Both the position numbers and the translations under genes were made by a program. This document shows, in pieces, positions 30,401 to 45,400 of a DNA stretch of 64,000 bases (positions are counted from its first letter, which is position 1; each line of letters starts with the position of its first letter). The stretch is from the NCBI GenBank assembly GCA_016841825.1, contig JAENYK010000001.1, positions 1 through 64,000 of the forward strand. Reading direction: 5' to 3'. Below the pieces are notes generated by a model. It did no database searches and was not told the origin of the DNA. It saw nothing but the letters and a program-made list of their open reading frames with translations. Source of the stretch: Halothermothrix sp. (GTDB lineage Bacteria; Bacillota; Halanaerobiia; DY22613).

Positions 30401-33400
30401 ACCAACTGCTTCGACAAAGCTTCACCACCGACAAAGATATATCTCAGTGAAGTTAACCTACTTCTTTCTATCTGGCTGGCAGCGTTCAAGATCTCATTTA
30501 AGAGGACTGGGACAAATTTTACCATTGTGATCTGATATTTTTCAATAGCCTGTAAGATCACTTCTGGCTGTTTCTCTCCATCAGGTTCTAAAAAACATAG
30601 TCTGGCACCTGCAAAGAACCACCAGAGAAGCTCCCGAACCGAAGCATCAAAGGTAAATGTTGTACACTGTAAGATTGTATCACTGCTATCAAGAGGGTAT
30701 CTCTTCTGCAAATGAGTTATCGTATTAACGACTGAACGGTGTTCAACCATTACCCCTTTTGGCTTACCAGTCGATCCCGATGTGTAGAGTACATAGGCTA
30801 AATTTCTGCTGCCCTCTGTCGTGTGCAGAGCTTTTTCAGTCTGATAGATACTTTGATCTGATAGATCCACTACTTGACCGACAAATTCCCGGGGAATATT
30901 ACCCCTCGTCAGAACAACCTCTGTACCACTATCCCGAAGAATATATCCAATCCGCTCAGCGGGATAATGGGGATCTATGGGTAGATATGCACCTCCAGCT
31001 TTCAAGATTCCCAAAATCCCGATCATCATCTCACAGGAACGTTCAACCATCAGGCCTACGATTCTATCTGTGCTTACACCCAGCATCTGGAGTTGAATAG
31101 CCAATCCTGTCGACCGCCGATCTATCTCAGCATAAGTCAACTCCTGATCCAGGAAGGATAAAGCCAGACTGTCGGGTGTCCTGGCAGCCTGTTCAGCAAA
31201 AATTTGCTGAATCGTCTTAGTTTCGGGAAAATCTGCCCCAGTTCTGTTCAACCCTGTCAACAGAATTTCTTTCTCTACCGGGCTCAGCATATCTATCTCT
31301 CCCAGAGTGATCTGATCTGCAGAGGTTCCAATCTCTCCAAGGATAATCAGAATCTGCTCAAAATGCCTGGCCAGTTGTTCTATAGTAGCCCTGTTAAACA
31401 GACTGGTAGCATAGTGAAAGGCAAAATAGAGTTTATCCTGAGACTCTTGAGCAGTCAGATTCAGATCAAATTTGGCTATCTGCTGATCAAACTCATCATA
31501 AGGAACAAATTGGAGACCCGGAATACTGAAGGTCTTCGCTTCAGCAGAATCCAGAAGATTAAACATAGTGTCAAAGATTGGGTTGCGATTTAAATTTCGC
31601 TGAATCCCGAGTTTCTCCACCAACATCTCAAACTGATAATCCTGATTCTCATAACTCTGGAGAGACCGTTCAATCACCTCATCCAGAAATTCTTTTAAGC
31701 TTTTTTGACTCTGGGGATAATTTCGTAAAGCCAGAGTGTTAATAAACACACCGATAATCTTATTCAGTTCAGAATCGGTTCGACCGGCAATTGGAGATCC
31801 GACAATAATATCTTCCTGACCAGTATACTTAGCCAGTAAAATATTGTAAGCTGCCAACAAAATCATATATAAGGTAGCACCATGTTCCCTGGCTGTTGTC
31901 ATTAACTGAGAGGTCAGCTCCTCAGTGATAGTCAGAGTTAACTTCTCTCCTGAATAAGACTGCACCACAGGGCGTGGGAAATCTAACGGTAGGTTCAAAA
32001 GCGGCAGCTCGCCACCCAGAGTCTCTAACCAATACTGTTCCTGTTCTTTAATCTTTTCCGATGTAAAAAGATCGTTTTGCCAGGATGTAAAATCTTTATA
32101 TTGAATATTTAGCTCCGGTAGTGCAGCAGCTGCTCCCTGTGCATACAGAGTCACGACTTCCTGTAAAAGAATATCCAGAGACCTACCATCAGAGATAATA
32201 TGATGCATATCCAGAATCAGAATATGCTCAGTCTCGTCTTCTTCAATAATAATTGCCCGCAGTAATGGTGCCTGATCAAGCTCAAATGGTTTTATACTTG
32301 TTCTAACCAGTTCGCCAAGTTCACACTTCTCTTCTGCCAACTTTAGATATTCGATGTTAAAATCTACTTTTGGATGAATCCGCTGCACTGCTTCAGAGCC
32401 CTGCAGTTCAAATGAAGTTCGTAAAGCCTCATGGCGGTCGATAACCTGATTGAAAGCCTGTTCTAAGCTGACTATATCCAGTTCTCCAATAATCCGAACT
32501 ACTCCTGACATATTATACGCTATTCCGATACCTGCTAACTGATTGACAATAAATAATCGTTTCTGTGCTGAAGATAGCTGATAGCATCCATCTGCCCTTT
32601 CGGCGATCGGTTGAATATCTCGATAACTCTCCCGTTTTAAGTCTTCCAGGTAATTTGCTAATTCCTGTAAAGTTGGATATTTAAAAATCTGACGTAAAGG
32701 AAGCTCTACCTCAAACTCCTTAAACACCCTGGAAACCATTGCTGTAGCTTTTAAAGACTGACCGCCCAACTCAAAGAAGTTATGATTAACTCCAACCCGT
32801 TCAACCCCCAGAACTTCACTCCAGATTAAAGCTAATCTCTGTTCAGTCTCGGTAACAGGCGGTAAGAACTCTATTCCACTGGTCAACTCCTCGGTCGGTT
32901 CCGGTAGAGCAGAACGATTGATCTTACCATTAGGCGTGAGTGGTATTCTGTCGATCTGAATAAAATATGTTGGAATCATATAATCCGGGAGAGTTTGACT
33001 TAAGTATCTTCTCAGATCAGCCAGATTTAGTTCCTGATTGATAACCAGATATGCACAAAGATAGCTGGTCTGTTGATCGTCTTGCAGATCAATCACCACT
33101 GCTTCCTTGACATCTGGATAATCCAGCAAACAGCTCTCTATCTCGCCCAATTCGATTCTAAAGCCTCTAATCTTCACCTGATAATCAGCCCGCCCCAAAA
33201 ATTGGATATTCCCATCAGACTGCCATCTTCCCAGATCGCCAGTACGATAAGCTCTGGATGTTGGATTGAAAGGATCCTGAATAAACTTATCTGCTGTCAA
33301 TTCTGGGCGGTGTAGATAACCCCGGCCGACATTCTCCCCGGCAATCAGTATCTCACCGACTACACCTACTGGCTGCAGTTTTAATGAACTATTTACAATA

Positions 33401-36400
33401 TGAATCTGAGTATTGGCAATTGGTTTACCAATTGATGGTAATTCAGGTATCTCACCAGTCGGTTCTAAGGTTAATGTGGTGACAACATGGGTCTCAGAAG
33501 GACCATAATGGTTATGTAAATAGACATTATTCTGCTGCAGATAATCTCTAAACAGTTCACTGACCAACACCTGTTCCCCGGCAGTCACAATATGTTTAAC
33601 CGATTTAGGGAATTTGGCTGCAAAATCATCTTCCCCAAAGATAAATTTAATAAAAGATACTGGCAAGAAGACTGTGCTAATCTGTCTCTCTGCAATAAAC
33701 TCCAGAAGATGATCGATATTGTTTCGCCGCTCCTTACTCACCAGATATAACTCTCCTCCCGAGAGCAAAGTGGAAAATATCTCCTGAAAAGATACATCAA
33801 AACTAATCGTCGTAAATTGAAGAACCCCGCCCATTAACTCAATGTTAGTATTGGCAAATTCAAAGCTCAACAGATTAGTCAGATTTCGATGTTCCAACAT
33901 CACCCCTTTAGGTTTTCCTGTAGAACCTGATGTATAGATTACATAGACCAGATCTGTTGCTCTGGAGAGATTTTCTATCCCTGTCTCTTCCAATGTATCA
34001 ATCAATTCACTATCTAGGTCTCCGGTCACCGCAACTTCAGCCCATACAGGAGAATCCCCCCGTGATTCTTTAGCCATAACGGCTGCTAAACGGGAGAGAT
34101 CAATTATCTCTCCGGAGAAGTAAATCTCACCACTGAGCGGACTCTGCGAGTCCACCGCTTTTTCATTCGGAGAAATAATTTTTTCCAGCAAAGTTGACTG
34201 AGTTAACAGGACTTCACTTCCGCTATCCTGCAGCATATATTCAATCCGATCTGCAGGATATTCAGCATCAATTGGCAGATAAGCTCCTCCAGCCTTTAAA
34301 ATACCCAGAATACCGACGATCAGATCAAGAGATCGTTCGAGCATTACTCCGACAATTCGATCAGGCCCAATCCCTTTAACCCTGAGAATCTGAGCCAAGA
34401 TTTCTGCCCTTCGGTTCAACTCATGATAGGTCAGTGACTCCCCTTCAAAATAGACCGCCCGGGCATCAGGAGTATGCAGAACCTGTTCTGCAAAAAGCTG
34501 CTGAATCGTCTTATCTCTGGTCGGAAATTCTACAGCTGTATTGTTATAAACATGAAGTAATAAATCCCTCTCTTCAACAGTGATTATCTCCAGATCACCC
34601 AGCAGAGTCGCTGGATTGGTGGTAATCACCGTCAGAAGATTAATGAAATGTTGGACAAATCGCTGTACTGTCTGCTCTGCGAATAATCTGGTACTATACT
34701 CGAGACCACACTGAATCTTACCGTCCGCCTCCCAGGCAGTTAATAACAGATCAAACTTGGCAGTTCTGTTCTCTAACTCATAGGGGATAAACCGGAGATC
34801 ATCAATCTCAATAGTTGACCTCTCTGTATTCTGAACCACCAGCATAACATCAAATAACGGATTACGGTTAAGACTCCGCTCAATATTTAACCTATCCACC
34901 AACATTTCAAACTGGTAATCCTGATTCTCATAGGCTTGCAGTGAATGTTCTTTTACTTCAGCTAAAAATTGAATGAATGATTTGTTCTCTGTTGGATAAT
35001 TGCGCATCGCCAGGGTGTTAACAAACATTCCAATCAAATTCTGCAGATCAACCAATGATCGACCGGCGATCGGTGAACCTACAATGATATCATCCTGCCC
35101 ACTGTATTTGGACAAGAGGATCGTATATGCTGATAACAGAACCATATACAGAGTTGCTCCATGAGTTTGTGCCAGCTCGTGAACAGCGCAGGTTAGCTCT
35201 TCAGAGACCTCAAATCTCAGATGATCACCGTCAAAAGTCTTCATCGGTGGGCGAGAATGATCTGTCGGCAAGTTTAGCACCGGAATCTCTCCAGCAAAAA
35301 TCTTCAACCAGTACTCCTCCTGAACTTTAAACCTATCCCGGGCAAATACCTGATTTTGCCATGCTGAGAAATCTTTATACTGAATCCTCAGTTTAGGCAG
35401 AATACTATCTTTGATACCTCTGTCGTACAGAGTTATAAGCTCTTTAGTCAAAACTTCCATCGAAGTTCCATCAGAGATAATATGATGCATATCAAAGAAC
35501 AACAGCCAGGACGGTGTTCGTTCAGTTGACTGATCTCCGAAAATCAAAGAATCCAGCATTCCCAGATCATCTGTGATGAGTTTTACCCTGAGTAAAGGTG
35601 CTTTACTCAAATCAAATGAGGTAACAAATTCAGTAAGAACCTGCTGCAGATAAGCTGCACCCTGATCATCCAGAACTTCTCTCTCTATTAAACGGGATAA
35701 TAAGTATTTTTCAATCCTGAAGTCAACTGTCTGTGCCACCTTTTGTACAGGATCACCTGCCACAAAATCAAAAGAAGTTCTTAATGTCTCATGTCGCTGA
35801 ACCAAAACCCGAAAAGCTTCCTCTAACCTATTTACGTCCAGACTACCACTGATAACCATAGCCATCGGCATATTGTAACTGAGATTAACATCTTCCAACT
35901 GGTGGAGAATTAACAGTCGTCGTTGTGCCGAAGAGACCGGGTAAGACTCCTGATCCCCAACTGGTTGGATATCAGTACACACTTTATCTATACTTTGATT
36001 AATATATTCTGCCAGTTCTCTAATTGTCGGTGTTGAGAAGATCTGATGCAGAGGAATCTCCACTCCCGTCTCCTGTAATACCCGCACCGCAAAATTTGTT
36101 GCTTTCAAAGAATGACCGCCAAGTTCAAAAAAGTTATCTATGCTGCCGATTTTATCCACTCCAAGAATTTCAGACCAGATCTCTCCCAATCGCTGTTCCA
36201 GCTCAGTCGCTAAAGGCAGATATTTACTGCTTCTGATGGCTTCACCCTCCGGTACAGGTAATGCACTCCTGTCCAACTTACCGTTAGTATTTAATGGTAA
36301 GCATTCTAAAGGTACAAAATAACCCGGAACCATATATTCAGGCAGCTCTGTCAGTAGATATGATCGCAATTCTTCCATCGAATATTCTTCACTCAAGACC

Positions 36401-39400
36401 AGATAAGCGATCAGATATTTCTGGCCCTGCTCATCATCCCGATCAATAACCACTGCTTCTTTAACTGACCAATGTTGTAACAGTTTACTTTCAATCTCAC
36501 CCGGTTCAATCCTAAAACCTCTAATTTTCACCTGATAATCAACTCGACCAACAAATTCAATTCTCCCATCTTCCAGCCAACGGGCCAGATCACCTGTACG
36601 ATACATTCTCTGGTTTGGATTCAACGGATTAGTAACGAATTTTTCTCTGGTCAATTCCGGTCTATGCAAATAACCCATCGCCAGACCAACACCAATAATA
36701 CACAATTCTCCCGGCACTCCAATTGGAGTCAGCTGATTATCTTTATCCAGAATTAATATCTGAATGTTGGCGATAGGTCGCCCAATGGTAATATTCTCAG
36801 CATCCTGAATATTACGGGCAATAGTTGTGACCACACTATTCTCTGTCGGACCGTATTCATTGATTAGTTCGATCTGAGGAAGTCTGGCTTTGCTTTGGCT
36901 TACCAGATTATCTGTTACCTTATCTGCTCCAAGGGAGACTGATCTCAGATAATTAAGCCCTCCATATTCAATATCCACCTGTTTATTATCCTCAATCTCT
37001 CTACTCTGTGGAACTACGATATCCAGTGCATCCAGAATGCCACTATACAGTGAAGGTACACACATAAAGTGAGTAACCTGTTCACTGATCAATCTCCGAA
37101 CAATCACCAACGAATCTCTAGATTCAGCGTCAGTCAAAAGAATCACTTTTGCTCCAGAAAGGAGTGGTGTAAAGAAAGTGATAACAAATCCATCAAAAGC
37201 GAAGGAGAATAATTGCAGTGAGACATCTTTCGGGGTTAATTGCAGTTCAGCAATCCTCCAACGCAAAGTATTTGCCATCCCCTGATGTTGGATCAACACG
37301 CCTTTAGGTCTTCCGGTAGAGCCAGAAGTGTAGATAACATAAGCCAGATCTTCTGGTTGATTGACTATCTCCAGATTTTCAGATCGAAAACTGTACAGTT
37401 CCTCATCGTCCAGATCTATCCAATGCTGCACAGTGATTGCCAATCTGTCAATCAACACACCCCTGGTCAACAGTAACTCCGGTTGACTGTCTTCAAGAAT
37501 AAACTTAATCCTCTCTTCGGGATAGTCCGGACTTATAGGGAGATAAGCTCCTCCTGCTTTTAGAACAGCCAACAAACCAATAACCATTTCAATAGATTTT
37601 TCGATCATAATCCCGACAATTTTATTGGGCATCACACCTCTGGTACGTAAAATCTGTGCCAGTCCGTTAACTCGACCATTTAATTCAGCATAAGTTATCT
37701 GAATATCACCCAGAACAATCGCAAAATTGTCAGGAGTTTGTTGAACCTGTTCTTCAAACAGCTGATAGACGGTTTGATATTTACCATATTCTCTTTGAGT
37801 GTCATTAAACTCTCTCAATAACCACTCTTTTTCTTCCTCTGAAACCACCTCAATCTTCGCCAATTCAATCTCAGGATTGGCAGTTATCGTCTGTAAAATC
37901 CGTTCTAAATGACCAGCCATCCTTTCAATAGTAGATCTCTTAAATAATTTACTCCTATATTCAATAGTGAAATGTAGACCGGCGGTCATTTCCAGAGCTG
38001 TCAAGGTCAAGTCAAACTTAGATATTCGACTGTCAATCTCAACTGGATATAACTTTAACCCATCCAATTCGATTAATGAATAATCCATATTCTGGATTGA
38101 AAACATTACATCAAAGAGTGGATTTCTACTCATATCTCTCTTGAAATCCAGCTGGTCAACCAACAATTCAAATTGATAATCCTGATTCTCATAAGCAGAG
38201 AGAGCTGTTACTTTGACCTCCTGCAAAAATTCTCTGAAAGATTTTGTAGCTGTGAGATAACTGCGCATTGCCAGAGTATTAACGAACATTCCCACAATAT
38301 TATTAAAGTCCGAATGGGATCGACCGGCGATCGGTGATGCGACAATTATCTCTTCCTGACCACTATATTTGGCCAAAAGGATATTATAAACTGCCTGTAA
38401 AACCATATACAGAGTAGCATCCTGTTCAACAGAAAGTCTTTTGATCCTGGCACTCAATCCATCGCTTATAGCAAAACTATATTTGTCGCCGATATGCTCC
38501 AGAACCGCCGGACGGAGATAGTCGGTAGGTAAGTTTAATATCGGTAATTCTCCTGCAAAAACATCTAACCAATACTGTTTCTGCGCCTTTAATCTCTCCG
38601 AATCCAGATGTTCATTTTGCCAGGATGCATAATCTTTATATTGAATCTGCAGTTCGACCAACTCCCTGCCCTGATACAGTTGTCCGAACTCATTAATTAA
38701 GATCTCTATTGATCGACCATCAGAGACGATATGATGCATATCCCACACCAGAATGATTTCTGATTGTTCGTCCGCAGAGATCACTTTCCCGGCTGGAGAT
38801 ATTACCCCGATTCTCAACAATGGTGCTTGACTCAGATCAAAGGGTTGAATAAAACCTTTGACCAGGTGTTCGATCAGATCATGATTCTCCCCATCAAAAG
38901 AGTCATTCAGATTCTGGTTGTCTATGTAGGTGATTGAACAGTCCACATTCTGGTGAATTACCTGGACAGGTTCACCTAACACCCCTTCTTCTAAGGTAGC
39001 AAGTTTAAAAGAAGTTCGCAGAGATTCATGTCTGGCGATTAATTTCCTGAAAGTCTGTTCTAATCTCTGCAGATCAATCTTACCAACCAATCTGATAACC
39101 ACCGGCATATTATAGGTGATACTGGATTTCTCCAACTGATGGAGAATAAATAATCGTTTCTGGGCAGAAGATACAGGATAGATTCCCACATCGGACTGCT
39201 GTACCGGAATGATCTCATGCTCTACTTTACCCATCCCTTTTAGAGTTTCAGCCAATTCACGAATAGTCGGATTTTTAAACATCAGACGTAGAGGTAGTTC
39301 CAGATTCATCTCTTTATACAGTCTGGTCACAAAAGCCGTGGCCTTAAGCGAATGCCCACCGAGTTCAAAGAATCGATCATCAATCCCCACTCGTTCCAGA

Positions 39401-42400
39401 CCCAATATTTCAGACCAGAGAATGGCCAGAGCTTTCTCTAACTCTGTTGTTGGTGCCACATATTCTCTGTCCACTATCCCAACATTATCTGGCTCAGGTA
39501 ATTTATTACGGTCAACTTTCCCACTCGCCGTCTGGGGAAATTTTTCCATCAGGATAAAAGATGATGGAATCATATACTCGGGAAGAGTTGCCGCCAGGTA
39601 TTTTCGCAACTGAATCCCCGATAACCGTTCACTTGCTGCTTGATTATTGGGAACCACATATCCACAAAGATATCTACTGCCCTGCCGATCTTCTCGATCA
39701 CTGACCACAACTTCTTTGATCTCAGGGTGTTTCAACAGTTGTGACTCAATCTCCGGCAGTTCGATTCTGAATCCCCGAATCTTCACCTGATAATCCAACC
39801 TACCCAGATACTTAATGTTACCATCTGCCAACCAGCAAGCCCGATCACCGGTTTTATACATCTTCTCACCCGGGGTAAAGGGATCGGGAACAAACCTCTC
39901 CGCAGTCAGCCGGGGCTGATTAAGATAACCCCTGGCCAATCCCTGACCGGCGATATACAACTCTCCAACCACTCCTACAGGCAATAAATTCTGATATCTG
40001 TCTAAAATATATAGTTTGACGTTATCTATCGGTTTACCAATGGGTACGATCTCCAAATCCACGCCTGTGGGGCAGTCATAATAGGATGCTTCCACCGTCG
40101 TCTCTGTGGGTCCATATAAATTATGGAGTCTGATCTGATGAACCCGATAGATCAGTCGATTATAGCGTTCTACCTGTTTTGGCAATAAAGCTTCTCCACT
40201 GGAAAAGAAATCCCGTAAACTGCCCAATCTGTAAACTGCATCGGGATGAGCTTCCAGATAATCAAAGAAAACATTTAGCATGGATGGCACAAAGTTAATC
40301 GCAGTTACCCCATACCGTTCAATAGCCTCCACCAGAAGAGCCGGGTCTTTTTCGCCCCCAGGTGTTAACAGACACAGTTTTGCACCTGGATTCGACCACC
40401 AGAAAATCTCCCAGACCGAGACATCAAAAGTAAATGTGGTCTTTTGCAGCACTGTATCTTCGATACTCACTGGATACATTCTCTGTAACCAATACATCCG
40501 GTTTATCACAAAATTATGTTCTATCATCACCCCTTTGGGTTGACCGGTAGAGCCAGAAGTATAGATAACGTAAGCAAGGTCTGTCGGTTGATTAACTATC
40601 TCCAGATCGGAAGCATCACCAGAGTATAACCCTGTTCTGGAGATATCAATCACCTCTCCATCAAAACCTGACCCCACTATCCGCTCACCAGAATCTGTCA
40701 GCAGCAGACTGGCCTGGGTATCTTCCAGGAGAAAGTTAATCCTTTCTATAGGGTAATGAGGATCAATTGGCAGATATGCTCCACCCGCTTTGATAATTGC
40801 CCAGAGTCCAATAATCATCTCAAAGGAACGTTCCAACATAATGGCAACGATCTGTTCCCGTTCGACACCTTTATCCCGGAGAATTCTTGCCAGTTGATTG
40901 GCCTTCTGATTTAGCTCCCGATAAGTCATCTCCCGATCTTCATAGATCAAAGCGGGGTACTCAGCTAATCTGCCTACCTGTTGCTCAAAAATCTGTGGTA
41001 GAGTCTGATTGATTGGAAACTCTCGCCCGGTAGCATTAAATTCAGTCAAAATCTGTTCCCGTTCCTTATGGGATAGGATCTGAATCTCTGCCAGTTGGAT
41101 CTGCGGGTTATTAATAATAGTTTGTAAGATGTTCAGATAGTGTTCAGCCAATCGGGATACCGTATCCTGTCTGAACAGACTAGTTCGATATTCCAATTCA
41201 AACTTAAGACCTTCACCTGTCTCAATTGCAAACAGTGTCAGGTCAAACTTTGCAGTTGGTTGTACAAAAGGATATGGCACAAATTCCAGCCCGGCTTCCC
41301 CCTGTGCTGCCAGTACATCTTCGATCTCCCGCATATTTTGTAAAACAAATAATGTATCAAATAAAGGATTCCGACTCAGATCCCGTTCAAGGTCCAATTG
41401 CTCCAGTAACATCTCAAACTGATAATCCTGATTTTCAAATGAGTGCACAGTATTCTCTCTGATCCGATCCAGATATTCGGTGAAGGAGAATCCTCCCTTT
41501 ACCTGGTTACGCAGAGCTAAAGTGTTGACAAACATTCCGATCATTCTCTCTACATCTACAGTCGAGCGTCCAGCGACCGGTGTACCTACAACAATATCAT
41601 TCTGACCGGTATAGCGGAATAGCAGAACATTATAGGCAGCTAATAATATCATAAACAGGGTCACTCCCTGATTATTGGCTAACCTGACCAATCTCTGCTT
41701 CATCTCTCTGTCCAGTTCAAAATAGATGCGATCTCCGACAAAGGATAGTGCCGCCGGTCGTGGATAATCAGTCGGTAGATCCAATACAGGCACTTCATCT
41801 CTAAACAGTTCTAACCAATACTCCTCCTGCTCTTTCATCTCTCTGGAACTAAAGAAATCGTTCTGACGATAGCTAAAATCCTTGTACTGAATCCGGGGTT
41901 CAGGTAAAGATAGGTCATTGTAGAATGCCAACAACTCTTCTACCAGAATATTCATCGAGACTCCATCAGAGATAATATGATGCATATCCAGGATCATAAT
42001 CCAGTCAGCCAGCCCCCGCCCGGTAATCAGTTCTGCCGCTTCCCTGTTCTTCGCTAATTCTACACCATATGCCAGCTTCAACAGACCTACCCGTAGTAAA
42101 GGTGGATTACTTAGCTCAAAGGGACGAATGAATTCAGTAATCCAGCCGTCTATAACTGATTTCCGGTCCTGGTCAGTCTGGATCGTGTTAGTTTCCAGAA
42201 GCTGTGCATCTGAGTAATCTTCGATCGCAAACTCTATCTGATCATGAATAATCTGTTGGGGTTCTCCCGAAATAATCTCAAAAGAAGTTCGCAGAGATTC
42301 ATGACGGTCAATCAGTCTTTTAAAAGCATCTTCCAATTTTTCCGGATTTAGATTCCCTTTAATCCAGAACACTCCCGGCATATTATAAGTGGTACTCATT

Positions 42401-45400
42401 CCCTCCAATTGATTGAGGACAAATAATCGTTTCTGGGCAGAAGACACTGGATAATATGGTCGTTCCTTTATTGCCGCTAAACGTACATCTTCTCGAGATT
42501 GGCTGATACTACCAGACCAAACAAAAACGGCCAGTTCTCTGATCGTCGGAGTTTTGAATACCTGACTAAGCGGAATCTGCACCTGGTATTCTCTTAAAAC
42601 TCTGGCTACAAAAGATGTGGCTTTCAGAGATTGTCCACCCAATTCAAAGAAATTATCTTCTATTCCAACTCTTTCAATGTGCAAAATTTCCTGCCATAAA
42701 GCAGCAAGATATTCTTCCAGATCATCGGTAGGTGCTGCATACTGTCTCTCAGTAACTATACTGAACTCAGGTTCAGGCAGCGCTTGACGATCAATCTTAC
42801 CATTAGAGGTTAAAGGCAGTTTATCAATTACCACAAAATAAGTTGGAATCATATATTCCGGTAAAGACGAAGCAAGATAACTACGGATGTCATTAATTGA
42901 TAGCCGATCTGTCGATTCAACTTTATTCTCTATACTATCAGTTAGTTCTTGTAGAACTAGATAAGCAGCAAGATATTTTCTACCATCTAAATCTTGCCGA
43001 TCCATCACATAGGCGCTTTTTATCAGCTGATGGGTAAGCAGTCGATCCTCGATCTCACCTGGTTCAATTCGGTAACCTCTAATCTTCACCTGATAGTCAA
43101 TTCTGCCCATAAACTCTATCTCACCATCCGGAGTCCAGCGGGCCAGATCTCCAGTTCGATAGATCACAGAAGCTGATTTATAAGGATTATCCACAAATTT
43201 TTCTGCTGTCATCTCAGGTTGGTTCAGATAACCCTGGGCCAATCCAATCCCACCAATACATAATTCTCCGATGATACCAATAGGCACTGGTTGATTATAT
43301 TGATCCAAAATATAAATCTGAGTATTGGGCAATGGTCTACCAATGGGAACATTCTTACCTGTAGATAGATGGGATTTATATTGATGAAAAGTGGCACAGA
43401 TAGTTGCCTCTGTTGGTCCGTAACCGTTAATTATCTGTAATGAGCTGTTCAACTCTAAAAATTCTTCCAGAAGATAATCTTTAATCGGTTCAACACCAAC
43501 CAACATTTTATTTAATCTCAGAGTCTCACCCCTGTCTTTCACCAGAGTTAATATATCCTGCAAAATAGTCGGTGGTAAATAGGCAAAAGTTATTCTTTCT
43601 TTCAGTAAGAATTCAACCAGTTCCACCACATCCAGCATCACAGGTGGATATAAAACCAATTCCGCACCTAATACTAAGGGTACAAACATCTCACAGATAC
43701 TAACATCGAAAGAGATGCTGGTCAGACTCAGTGCCCGATCACCAATCCCTATCTGATGCTGATAACTATCACCAATGGCGTAAACAAAATTAATTAATGC
43801 CCGATTAGAGATCATCACCCCTTTAGGTTTCCCGGTAGATCCGGAGGTATAGATAAGATAGAGCAGATCTTTAAGTTGATTGACCGATTCTAAATTTGTA
43901 ATATCTCCCGAATAGATTTCTGGATCATACAGATCAATTATCTCTCCACTAAAACCAACTTTCTCTGCCAACTGGCGACTGGTTAGAAGTAAGCTGGCTT
44001 GAGAATCCTCCAGTAAAAAGATGATTCTCCCGGATGGATAATCAGGATTAATTGGTAAATAGACACTACCAGATTTTATAATTCCCAGAATTCCAATAAT
44101 CAGTTCCACTGACCGATAAGCCAATAGACCGATTATCTGACCCGGGAGAACTCCCGATTTTCTAAGTTTTCTTGCCAACTGGTTGGCTTTGGCGTTTAAT
44201 TGACCATAAGTTAACCTCTCTGTACCAAAACTAACAGCAAGCTCATCGGGATGTGTTTGCACCTGTGCTTCAAAAAGCTGGGCAATTGTTTTATTCACCG
44301 GATACTCTTCTGGCGATGGAATAAAGTCTGTCAAAATTTTTTTCATTTCTGCAGCAGAAAGCATATTAACGGCAGATAATTTAATCTCTGGATTATTGAC
44401 AAGCTGATTAAGAATGTTTTGAAAATGAACAGCCATTCGTGTAATAGTCTCTCTTTTAAACAGATCTGTCTTATATTCCAGCAAGAATTCCAATTGACCG
44501 TCGATCTCCATCCCTTCCAGAGTCAGATCAAATTTGGTCATTTTATTTCGATAGGGATATATGCTTAAGTCGAACTCACCACTATCAAAAGCAAAATCAT
44601 CTTCCTGTAAAGCAAATACCACATCAAATAAAGGATTTCGACTCATATCCCGATCCAGATGCAGTTTCTCTACTAACATTTCAAACTGATAATCTTGATT
44701 CTCATAAGCCTGCAGACAGTTATCTCTGACTTCTGCTAAATACTCCCGAAAGTTTTTATCTTTTGTTGGCTGATTTCTTAAGGCCAGAGTATTAACAAAT
44801 ATACCGATTAACCTTGTCAGATCTGCACAAGAACGCCCTGCAATTGGAGAACCGACAACAATATCTTCCTGACCAGTATATTTTGCCAGCAGAATATTAA
44901 AAGCTCCTAATACTGTCATATAGAGAGTCGCTCCACCTTCTGCTGCCAATCTTTTTAACTGTGCAGTCAGGTCGCGATCAATTGTAAACTCCAGCTTATC
45001 CCCTTCAAAATCCATCACTCCTGAACGCGGATAATCTACAGGTAGATTTAAAATTGGCACTTCATCCGCAAACTGATTTAGCCAATAATTCTCCTGAATG
45101 TGTAGTTTATCTGATTCCAGTAAGTGGTTTTGCCAGACTGCAAAATCCTTATACTGAATTTCTAATTCTGGTAATTTTCTATCCAGATCAGTATAATAAT
45201 CCAATATCTCCTCAGCCAGGATAGCTATCGATAAACCATCTGAGATAATATGATGCATATCAAAGATAAGGATATCACAACAAGCATTGCCATTCTGATG
45301 TTCGTCACTCTGGTCACGATTATCACTACCCGAATATCCAATTTTCTCTATCTGGTGAGTGTCCGATAGATCTGATAACAGCTCAGCAGGAATATCTTTA

